Of a DNA stretch of 6,099 nucleotides, positions 1 through 5,948 are shown one piece after another. Under the pieces are notes generated by a model. It was not told the origin of the DNA. It did not search any database and worked only from the letters and a program-made list of their open reading frames with translations. The stretch spans positions 1-6,099 of the forward strand of contig JANTFN010000112.1 in assembly GCA_024763435.1 (NCBI GenBank). The letters run 5' to 3'. A program made the position numbers and the translations under genes. This stretch comes from Thermodesulfobacteriota bacterium. Its GTDB lineage: Bacteria; Desulfobacterota; S145-22. Positions within the stretch are counted from its first letter, which is position 1; each line of letters opens with the position of its first letter.

Positions 1-1274
1 CTGAAATTCTCCACCTTCCCCCGGGAGAGGCCGCCATTCTTGTGGATAAATCCGCGCAAAGGCTTTTTCTCTTTAAAGCAACAGGGAAAAAGGCAGTTAC
101 CATGGAAAAAGCGTTTATTTGTGCAACCGGAAAGGTAAACGGGGATAAGCGGCATGCCGGAGATAGAAGGACGCCGACAGGAATTTACTTCTGCAGGCGC
201 ATTTTATTACCACCCCGTCTTGGAAAACGCTACGGCACCTGTGCGGTCCCCTTGAATTACCCAAACCTTGTTGACAGAAGACATGGCCGGGATGGAGATG
301 GTATCTGGATTCATGGTATTAACGAAAGCCGCCCGGTCAAAAGCACGCAGGGCTGTGTTGTTTTGCGGAATAGCGATCTGGTTTATCTTGCCGGTCGGAT
401 CCGTCTCCATGTTTCCCCGGTTATTGTTGTAGAAAGGCTGGAAAAGGCCCCCGGAAATCTCAAAAACAAGACAGAAAAAGCTGCCCTGGCTTTTCTGAAG
501 CGCTGGAAAGCTGCCTGGGCGCATGGTGATATTGCCGCTTATATTTCCTGTTATGATGCCTCTTTTATGTCGAAGGGGATGGATTTGAATCAATGGCGGG
601 TTTATAAAAAACGCCTCTTTAGAAGGTATCATGGTGTGATGACAATTGGTTTGGGTGAGCCTGTCATCGTCAGGGGAGAGAATTATCTTGTTTTTGCCTT
701 CAGGCAGCATTTCCAGGGGGGAAATTTTTCAGCGGACGGGGTAAAGCGTTTATATGTGAAACCTTCCGGAAAAGATTTCAAGATCATAGGAGAAGCCTGG
801 CTTCCTGCGGATGAGCTCAAAAAGGCGTGGCATCACTACACCCGGGCCCTGTCAAAAGTCACGGCTCCCTCGGATGGTTACCGCATTGTTACCGCGTTAC
901 CCGAAAAAGCGCGAAGACCGGTCAGGCAGGACCCTTCCGAAGCGGCGAAACAGCTTCTTTCAAAATGGAAGGCCGCCTGGGAGGCGAGGGATATCAAGCG
1001 TTACATGGCTTTTTATTCTCCGCGGTTTAAACACACCCGAATGGATCTGGATGCCTGGAAGACCTATAAAGCAAAGACCTTCAGGAAAAATGGGGCCATT
1101 CACCTGGAGATGAAGAAAATCAGGATAAACATCAGGAACAAAATTGCGTCGGTGCGTTTCACACAGATCTATCGTTCTAAGAAAGTGACAGATACAGGCA
1201 GAAAAGACCTGATCCTTTGCCGTGAAGCAGGGACGTGGAAAATTCTCAGAGAACGCTGGCAGCGGTATCGTTGA
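1..1274 (+). CDS. YkuD (L,D-transpeptidase-fold) peptidoglycan enzyme with two NTF2-like domains, Csd6/Pgp2-like, 5' partial
   Basis: Likely an envelope enzyme acting on peptidoglycan stem peptides. The frame is open from base 3 through the left edge. The residues before the in-frame GTG at 42 read ILVDKSAQRLFLF, the usual first strand of a YkuD domain, so GTG 42 is internal and the start (probably with a signal or anchor sequence) is outside the window. Numbering from GTG 42: the YkuD domain spans about 1-132, with catalytic motif H91-G92 and S-T-Q-G-C105-V-V-L-R109; C105 is the predicted nucleophile. Residue Q103 replaces the second His of the common SHGC form. Two NTF2-like domains follow (147-253 and 301-406). 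YkuD plus NTF2 is the architecture of Helicobacter Csd6 and Campylobacter Pgp2, which work as L,D-carboxypeptidases (tetra- to tripeptide); those have one NTF2 domain. The stop codon overlaps the next start by one base. The family call is secure. Carboxypeptidase rather than transpeptidase activity is inferred. Confidence 0.88.
   Translation, partial: EILHLPPGEAAILVDKSAQRLFLFKATGKKAVTMEKAFICATGKVNGDKRHAGDRRTPTGIYFCRRILLPPRLGKRYGTCAVPLNYPNLVDRRHGRDGDGIWIHGINESRPVKSTQGCVVLRNSDLVYLAGRIRLHVSPVIVVERLEKAPGNLKNKTEKAALAFLKRWKAAWAHGDIAAYISCYDASFMSKGMDLNQWRVYKKRLFRRYHGVMTIGLGEPVIVRGENYLVFAFRQHFQGGNFSADGVKRLYVKPSGKDFKIIGEAWLPADELKKAWHHYTRALSKVTAPSDGYRIVTALPEKARRPVRQDPSEAAKQLLSKWKAAWEARDIKRYMAFYSPRFKHTRMDLDAWKTYKAKTFRKNGAIHLEMKKIRINIRNKIASVRFTQIYRSKKVTDTGRKDLILCREAGTWKILRERWQRYR
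480..800 (+). repeat. NTF2-like domain, copy 1 of 2 (protein-level repeat)
   Basis: Residues 147-253 (counted from GTG 42) begin with a helix carrying RWKAAWAHGDI, followed by Y..CY, F, MDLNQW, YKKRLFR, then alternating strands ending in FKIIGEAW. Copy 2 repeats these landmarks in the same order at an offset of 154 residues. Such cone-shaped NTF2/SnoaL-like domains follow the YkuD domain in Csd6-type proteins, where they probably bind substrate or a partner. DNA identity between the copies is low, so the duplication is old. Confidence 0.75.
942..1259 (+). repeat. NTF2-like domain, copy 2 of 2 (protein-level repeat)
   Basis: Residues 301-406 repeat the landmarks of copy 1: KWKAAWEARDI, Y..FY, F, MDLDAW, YKAKTFR, and a final strand WKILRERW just before the C-terminus. 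The two copies are separated by a roughly 48-residue linker rich in basic residues and proline. This copy is more basic than copy 1, which may point to a different ligand, though that is speculative. Confidence 0.75.
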
Positions 1275-2077
1275 TGAAGAATTTGAAACATAATAAGGTT
1301 CACCTCCTTCTTATCCGTGAAACCGGAAAAGTCAGGTCCAGAAATATATCGCTTCGTTTTGTACGGGGAATTCTTCTTGTCTTCCTTATTCTTTTCGCAA
1401 TAACCGCCTTTTTTACCTATCTTTATTTCAGAAGCCTCCACCAGGCAGAGACAAAAAATGAAGAAACCACTTCGCTTTTAAAAGAGATTGACCATTTCAG
1501 GGCGAAAATTGACGAGCAGGAGCTGGAGATTAACCGTTTAACAGGCCAGTTGGAACGCTTGAAAAAAAAGCATAAAAAAAGCGCCAGCCCGAAAAAGAAA
1601 GACGCGAAACCGCCTTCCCCGAAAGCAGCAGCGCCTCCGCCTTCTCCGAACCTTAAGGCGGCAGCGAATTTTGATGCCTTTTTAAGGTCTCTTAAGGCCC
1701 TCAAGTCAAAAAAATCAGGGGTTTTTCGCATACGGGATCCACAGATAGTTGTTTCTAAAACCGTAACGGCCATAACCTTTAAACTCTATAAAGACAGTTT
1801 CAAAAGGGTGCGGGGCAGATACGTGATTCTGGGGATCCGCAAAAATGGCGGGGAGGCGGAGCTGCCTGGTGTTGCCGTTGCCTATCCGGCGAGAAGCCTG
1901 GCCGGTTTGAACCTGCATCCTTTTCTTGGGAAACCCTTCAAGATAGCACGAAGGTTTTTAACCATTGAAGCAAGGTTGCCTCATCCGGAAGGGCTAAAGC
2001 GTTTTACGGAAATACATGTTTTTCTCTTCGGTCCGAAAAGGGAGGTTTTATTCCATGAACAATTCAAGGCCCCGTAG
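1274..2077 (+). CDS. Bitopic membrane protein with coiled coil, Lys/Pro linker and C-terminal domain; function unknown
   Basis: I do not recognise a named family. The 267-residue product starts with a basic cytoplasmic segment (1-31), then one hydrophobic helix (about 33-52, core LLVFLILFAITAFF). By the positive-inside rule the rest is periplasmic. Residues 60-99 form a charged heptad-like coiled coil. Residues 97-128 are a Lys/Pro/Ser/Ala linker with SPK-type repeats. Residues 132-267 look like a folded, beta-rich domain. The start chosen is ATG 1274, whose A is the last base of the upstream TGA; there is no clear Shine-Dalgarno, so reinitiation is likely. An in-frame GTG at 1235 would add 13 residues but has no well-spaced ribosome site. 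The layout resembles MreC and the N-termini of some M23 peptidases, but no catalytic motif is visible. Its place between two peptidoglycan-trimming enzyme genes suggests a scaffold or adaptor; this is inference. Confidence 0.8.
   Translation: MKNLKHNKVHLLLIRETGKVRSRNISLRFVRGILLVFLILFAITAFFTYLYFRSLHQAETKNEETTSLLKEIDHFRAKIDEQELEINRLTGQLERLKKKHKKSASPKKKDAKPPSPKAAAPPPSPNLKAAANFDAFLRSLKALKSKKSGVFRIRDPQIVVSKTVTAITFKLYKDSFKRVRGRYVILGIRKNGGEAELPGVAVAYPARSLAGLNLHPFLGKPFKIARRFLTIEARLPHPEGLKRFTEIHVFLFGPKREVLFHEQFKAP
2041..2045 (+). promoter_or_regulatory. Shine-Dalgarno of the M99 peptidase gene, deciding the start at 2055
   Basis: A perfect GGAGG sits nine bases before ATG 2055, inside the end of the upstream gene. 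It favours this ATG over the in-frame ATG at 2016, which has no comparable site and would put 13 extra residues in front of an otherwise standard signal peptide. Confidence 0.8.
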
Positions 2078-3893
2078 GTGTCGTCTTTTTCCTTTTTTAT
2101 GGTTCATTGCCGCCTTAATATCCCTGATAAGCCTTGAGTCGTTTCTGCCCCTTTCGGCCCATGCCAAGCTGATTGAGTATTTCAAGGGGACGGACTATGA
2201 GCTTCATGTCTACGATACAAAAGGACGGGAAAAAGGCCCGACCGTTTTGATTATCGGCGGAATTCAGGGGGATGAACCCGGGGGATATTTGTCTGCCGAT
2301 TCTTACGCGGATATCGCGTTGAGGAAGGGACGCTTAATCCTTGTTCCGAGGGCGAATCTTCCCTCTATCATACTGAATTGCAGAGAAATCAATGCCGATA
2401 TGAATCGAAAATTCCGAACGAAGTCCCAACGGATTTATGAAGAAAAGGTTGTGGCCATTCTGAAAAAGCTGATTCAAAAAAGCGATGTTCTTTTGAATCT
2501 TCATGATGGGTCCGGATTTTACCGGCCTGTCTGGGTCAGTACATGGAAAAACCCCATGCGGTTCGGGCAATCCATTATTGCCGACGCCGAAACCTATTAT
2601 TCAAAACAGCTTCACCGCACCCTGGCGCTCGGAAAGACGGCACGGGAAGTTGCCGTGGCAGTAAACAGGAAAATCAGGAACCGGGCCTATCATTTTCATT
2701 TCAACAACCATAATACACTTTCTCCCACAACCCGGCATCGGCAGCAACGTAAATCGGCCACGTATTACGCCCTGACCGTCTGCGGGATTCCCGCCTTTGG
2801 AATCGAAACCTCAAAATTCCTCCCCTCGACACATCTCAAGGTCCTGTACCACAATCTTGTTATCAATGAATTTCTAAGGAAATTTGGCGTGGTTCTGGAA
2901 AATCCCCGGGTTTACATGGAACCGCCCCGGCTGGCGTATCTCGTCGTATCCATCAACGCCTCCCAGCCCACGGTGGTCTATGATGGGCAGACGCTTACCC
3001 TTGCCCGGGGAGATAAAATTTGTATCAGTGGTTGTAAGGCAAATTATACGCGGGGAATTACGGTGGATCTGCTGGGATATGGGACAAGAAATGATTTTAG
3101 AAAGACATTTGCTGTTAAAGACAATACAACCCTTTTAATACGGAAAGATCGGAAAATATTTGCCAGGGTCACCCTGAAAGTATCGGAGGACATGAAATCG
3201 GCGGAAGTTAAGCCGAGGGTTGTTGCTTCCCATCATATTGCCCGGGGCCCTTATCTTCTCGTCAAGGTGAATGGTGAGCTGAAAGCGGCCACAACGACTG
3301 CGCCTTTCAGCGTTGTCGCGGGAGATATTCTGGAACTTATAGATGTTGTCGCGCCGGCTGCCCCGCCACAATTGAAACTGAATTTTCTCGGCTATGTGGG
3401 GAATTGGAAAAACAATACAGGGGAAGACCGGGGATACCGGATCAACACGGGGAAAGAATTACTGAGGCGCTATTCCCTGCATAAGAAAGGAAAGATGTAT
3501 CTTATCAAGGCAACCAGCCGAGGGCATCTGTTCTGCGCCTTCAAAATGGCGGTATTGCATCCGCGATTACGGGAAATTGTTGCCTATGCCAATGGGGAAT
3601 GGCAGCATTTCGGGGACAGGGAAGCCCTGCGTATTTTCGGGGGGAACGAGGGCCTGAAGGTTGGTGTTATTCAGACAACTCCTTTTACACCGGGCGGATT
3701 AAGTTTAAAAATTCAGGGAAGAACCTACCCAATTCCGAATTTAATGAGCTGTAAAAATCCGCTTACGATTCCCCTGACAGGTCTGAACGGGGAGACGCGT
3801 TCCTTGACAGTCAGGGTGCAGCGTGGGAATATAACCGTAGGCCGGTTTTTCCTTGTCTGTCCCCTTAAAGGCGGCTTGGAACGCGGAAAGTAA
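2055..3893 (+). CDS. Secreted M99-family zinc carboxypeptidase, Csd4/Pgp1-like (peptidoglycan D,L-carboxypeptidase)
   Basis: Predicted to trim peptidoglycan tripeptide stems to dipeptides in the periplasm, as Csd4 (Helicobacter) and Pgp1 (Campylobacter) do. Starting at ATG 2055 the protein has 612 residues. A signal peptide covers 1-37: basic start, hydrophobic core 11-33, and AHA before the cut. The catalytic domain is about 38-285. In GGIQGDEPGG, Q71 and E74 match the first two zinc ligands; in NLHDGSGFY, H150 is the third. DMNRKF (115-120) matches the substrate-carboxylate-binding Asn-Arg of M14-like enzymes, and E251 in GIETSK is the likely general base. Gln in place of the usual His zinc ligand is the hallmark of Csd4. 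Beta-rich domains follow (about 286-435), as in Csd4, then a further 170 or so residues that I believe Csd4 lacks. It overlaps the upstream gene by 23 bases. Family call is strong; exact substrate is inferred. Confidence 0.88.
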   Translation: MNNSRPRRCRLFPFLWFIAALISLISLESFLPLSAHAKLIEYFKGTDYELHVYDTKGREKGPTVLIIGGIQGDEPGGYLSADSYADIALRKGRLILVPRANLPSIILNCREINADMNRKFRTKSQRIYEEKVVAILKKLIQKSDVLLNLHDGSGFYRPVWVSTWKNPMRFGQSIIADAETYYSKQLHRTLALGKTAREVAVAVNRKIRNRAYHFHFNNHNTLSPTTRHRQQRKSATYYALTVCGIPAFGIETSKFLPSTHLKVLYHNLVINEFLRKFGVVLENPRVYMEPPRLAYLVVSINASQPTVVYDGQTLTLARGDKICISGCKANYTRGITVDLLGYGTRNDFRKTFAVKDNTTLLIRKDRKIFARVTLKVSEDMKSAEVKPRVVASHHIARGPYLLVKVNGELKAATTTAPFSVVAGDILELIDVVAPAAPPQLKLNFLGYVGNWKNNTGEDRGYRINTGKELLRRYSLHKKGKMYLIKATSRGHLFCAFKMAVLHPRLREIVAYANGEWQHFGDREALRIFGGNEGLKVGVIQTTPFTPGGLSLKIQGRTYPIPNLMSCKNPLTIPLTGLNGETRSLTVRVQRGNITVGRFFLVCPLKGGLERGK

Positions 3894-3914
3894 TTTTGAT
3901 GAGGGTTTGGAGTT

Positions 3915-4655
3915 ATGGGAAAAATAGCCATTCTTTCCGACATTCACGCAAATCTCGAAGCCTTCACGGCGGTCCTTGCGGACATCGCGCCCCGGGCCGT
4001 GGACAAAATTCTCTGCCTGGGGGATATTGTCGGGTATAATGCCGATCCGTCCGCCTGTATCGCATTGTGCCGGGAAAACAACATCTTCTGCATTATGGGA
4101 AATCACGATGCCGCGGTATGCGGTAAAGCGGACGTCGGGTCTTTTAACAATAATGCCGCCGCCGCCATCAAATGGACCCGGAAACAATTGTCTCGGGACG
4201 ACATGATGTATTTGAATCAACTTCCGCCGTTTCACGTTGAGGACAAACGGTTCCTTTTGCTGCATGGTTCCCTCATTGCCCCGGACCGCTATCTTTTTTT
4301 TCAGCAAGATGCAGAAGTGGATTTTAAGAAGATGCAACAGCGCTACCCTGACATTCAAATTGCCTTTTTTGGCCATACACATCAACCCAGGGTCTTTGCC
4401 TATTTTCTTGATGCTGCCACCTCGGGACAACCGGAAGCCTTTGTCCCGGAGAAGGACCGGCTCTATCTGATAAATCCTGGCAGCGTCGGGCAGCCGCGGG
4501 ATAAAGCCCCCATGGCCTCTTATATTATTTATGATGAACCCACGCATCACGTTTCTTTTCATCATGTGGTTTACGACATTAAAAAGGCCGCCGGTAAGGT
4601 TCTGAAGGCGGGTCTTCCCAAACTTCTGGCCGAGCGGCTGTTTCGGGGATGGTAA
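3915..4655 (+). CDS. Calcineurin-like metallophosphoesterase (YfcE/MJ0936-type)
   Basis: A 246-residue cytosolic protein with no signal peptide, close to the usual size for the compact bacterial metallophosphoesterases. All the dimetal-site motifs appear in order: D9-I-H11, G-D37-IVGY, G-N63-H64-D, H117-G-S, G-H154-T-H156-QP, and a late NPGSVGQPRD loop typical of this group. The substrate cannot be told from sequence; relatives cleave phosphodiesters or phosphomonoesters, and some act on nucleotides. ATG 3915 is preceded by GAGG (3901-3904) and TTGGAG (3908-3912). It begins 21 bases after the peptidase gene, and its TAA overlaps the ispG start by one base, so it is very likely cotranscribed and coupled to ispG. 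No feature ties it to the cell wall apart from position. Confidence 0.9.
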   Translation: MGKIAILSDIHANLEAFTAVLADIAPRAVDKILCLGDIVGYNADPSACIALCRENNIFCIMGNHDAAVCGKADVGSFNNNAAAAIKWTRKQLSRDDMMYLNQLPPFHVEDKRFLLLHGSLIAPDRYLFFQQDAEVDFKKMQQRYPDIQIAFFGHTHQPRVFAYFLDAATSGQPEAFVPEKDRLYLINPGSVGQPRDKAPMASYIIYDEPTHHVSFHHVVYDIKKAAGKVLKAGLPKLLAERLFRGW

Positions 4656-5731
4656 TGACTTTTCCCGCCGCACGGCGAAAAACAGTTCAGATTTCGGTGG
4701 GCCGCGTCAGGGTTGGGGGCGGTGCGCCGGTTTCCGTCCAGTCCATGACCACCACGAACACGGCGGACGCCGACGCGACCATTCAGCAGATCAAACGCCT
4801 TGCAACGGCGGGATGTGAAATTGTCCGTGTCACGGTTAATAACCGGGACGCCGCCCTGGCCTTGCGGGAAATAACAGGCAAATCACCGATTCCTGTAATT
4901 GCGGATATCCATTTTGACCATGAACTCGCGCTCCAGTCGATAAAAAATGGGGTTGATGGACTACGCATCAACCCTGGGAACATCGGGAGCCGGAGAAAGG
5001 TTCAGGCGGTTGTCCTCGCCGCGAAGGAAAGGAATATCCCCATCAGGATTGGCGTAAACGCCGGTTCGCTTGAAAAAGAGCATCTCATTACCTATGGGAG
5101 GACCCCGCGCGCGATGGTCGAAAGCGCTCTGAAACATATCCAGATCCTTGAGAAGGAAGGGTTTGACCAGATAAAGGTTTCCCTGAAGGCGTCGGATGTC
5201 GCCCGGACGGTTACGGCCTACAGGCTACTCGCGGAAAAGGTCCCTTATCCGCTGCACATCGGGGTAACCGAGGCCGGGACCCTCTTTTCCGGAACAATTC
5301 GTTCCGCCATCGGGCTGGGGATTCTGCTTGCCGAAGGGATTGGCGATACGTTACGGGTTTCTTTGTCCGCTGATCCCGTTGAAGAAATCAAAGTTGCCTA
5401 TGCCATCCTCAGGGACCTCGGGATCCGAAGACGGGGTGTCGAAATGATTTCCTGCCCGACCTGTGGAAGGGCGGAGATTGATGTTATTTCCCTCGCCAAC
5501 CGGATAGAAAAACGTCTTTTCTCCGTTCAAACACCCCTGAAAATTGCCGTTATGGGTTGTGTCGTGAATGGGCCGGGCGAAGCCCAGGAAGCCGATATAG
5601 GGGTGGCGGGCGGAAAAAATATTGGCATTCTTTTCAAAAAAGGGGTTCTCGTTAAAAGACTTCCCCCCCGGGAGCTCGAAGAAACCCTTATCGGTGAAAT
5701 CCGCGCCCTGACGGGCGAGGAGATTTTTTGA
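4655..5731 (+). CDS. ispG: 4-hydroxy-3-methylbut-2-en-1-yl diphosphate synthase (IspG/GcpE)
   Basis: The [4Fe-4S] enzyme of the MEP isoprenoid pathway: it converts 2-C-methyl-D-erythritol 2,4-cyclodiphosphate to HMBPP using reduced ferredoxin or flavodoxin, in the cytosol. From ATG 4655 it has 358 residues, the short bacterial form without the extra domain of plant and Chlamydia-type enzymes. The N-terminal TIM barrel carries SVQSMTTTNT (27-36), ADIHFD (83-88) and GLRINPGNIG (102-111). The C-terminal cluster domain carries CPTCGR (C267, C270) and GCVVNGPGEA (C302, E309), the three Cys and one Glu that bind the cluster in known IspG structures. ATG 4655 shares its A with the upstream TAA and has GGGGA five bases ahead; ATG 4649, two codons earlier, is an alternative. 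Upstream isoprenoids (undecaprenyl phosphate) feed wall synthesis, a loose functional link to the first genes. Confidence 0.97.
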   Translation: MTFPAARRKTVQISVGRVRVGGGAPVSVQSMTTTNTADADATIQQIKRLATAGCEIVRVTVNNRDAALALREITGKSPIPVIADIHFDHELALQSIKNGVDGLRINPGNIGSRRKVQAVVLAAKERNIPIRIGVNAGSLEKEHLITYGRTPRAMVESALKHIQILEKEGFDQIKVSLKASDVARTVTAYRLLAEKVPYPLHIGVTEAGTLFSGTIRSAIGLGILLAEGIGDTLRVSLSADPVEEIKVAYAILRDLGIRRRGVEMISCPTCGRAEIDVISLANRIEKRLFSVQTPLKIAVMGCVVNGPGEAQEADIGVAGGKNIGILFKKGVLVKRLPPRELEETLIGEIRALTGEEIF

Positions 5732-5760
5732 ATTTATAAGTAGGCAGAGGGTAGAAGGGA

Positions 5761-5899
5761 GAAGTCTGAAGGCAAACCAATTTGTAAAATGTCATGTTTC
5801 ATGATACGGGCTTTTCCCTTTTCCGGTATTTTTTAAAAAAACGCTTACGTGGCGCTTTTTTATCGTTTTTGCAACCTTATTTCTTTTTCTTCAGACTTC
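5761..5899. repeat. 11-bp perfect inverted repeat spanning the spacer
   Basis: GAAGTCTGAAG at 5761-5771 is exactly matched by its reverse complement CTTCAGACTTC at 5889-5899, with 117 bases between. The arms lie on either side of the terminator-like hairpin. The left arm sits in a tract of GAAG-like units. This could be remnants of a dispersed repeat or chance; no target duplication is evident. Confidence 0.4.
5835..5861. terminator. Putative bidirectional intrinsic terminator
   Basis: The segment reads A7-CGC, a short loop, then GCGC-T6. Six A:T pairs (5835-5840 with 5856-5861), one A/C mismatch (5841/5855), three G:C pairs (5842-5844 with 5852-5854) and one T-G wobble form the stem around a five-base loop. 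Transcripts from either side end in a U run, fitting two convergent genes: it lies 103 bases after the ispG stop and 87 bases after the lectin stop. The GC core is short, so efficiency may be modest. Confidence 0.5.
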
Positions 5900-5948
5900 A
5901 ACCTTGTGGCTGGGAGCGAAAACAGGCGCCCTTCTCTGCTGCTCCACG

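Larger units (their letters stand above)
5732..5948. other. Spacer between convergent genes
   Basis: This 217-bp gap separates the end of ispG from the end of the minus-strand lectin gene. It begins with a purine-rich tract (5742-5772), becomes T-rich on the plus strand, and holds a terminator-like hairpin in the middle. I see no convincing coding region or RNA gene in it. Confidence 0.8.

Noticed and set aside
42..44. GTG 42 as the start of the YkuD gene
   Set aside because: The frame is open to the window edge and the residues before GTG 42 continue the conserved first strand of the YkuD domain, so the gene is 5' truncated by the window.
207..710. Minus-strand open frame of 167 codons opposite the YkuD gene
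   Set aside because: It overlaps the catalytic motif region on the other strand and shows no domain of its own.
1235..1237. GTG 1235 as the start of the membrane-protein gene
   Set aside because: It lacks a properly spaced Shine-Dalgarno, and the overlapping TGATG at 1272-1276 gives a standard coupled start. It is not excluded.
2016..2018. ATG 2016 as the start of the M99 peptidase gene
   Set aside because: ATG 2055 has GGAGG at ideal spacing and gives a normal signal peptide length.
3741..4673. Long (310-codon) minus-strand open frame
   Set aside because: It lies opposite the end of the peptidase gene and the whole phosphoesterase gene, whose plus-strand motifs are intact. Its translation shows no recognisable domain, so it is an antisense shadow.
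5790..5806. Small hairpin TCATG-TTT-CATGA after ispG as the main terminator
   Set aside because: The stem is only five pairs and AT-rich, with no immediate T run. The hairpin at 5835-5861 fits better.
5912..5945. GGAGC/GCTCC pairing near the lectin stop as a terminator
   Set aside because: Only five pairs around a loop of more than 20 bases, with no U run for either direction.
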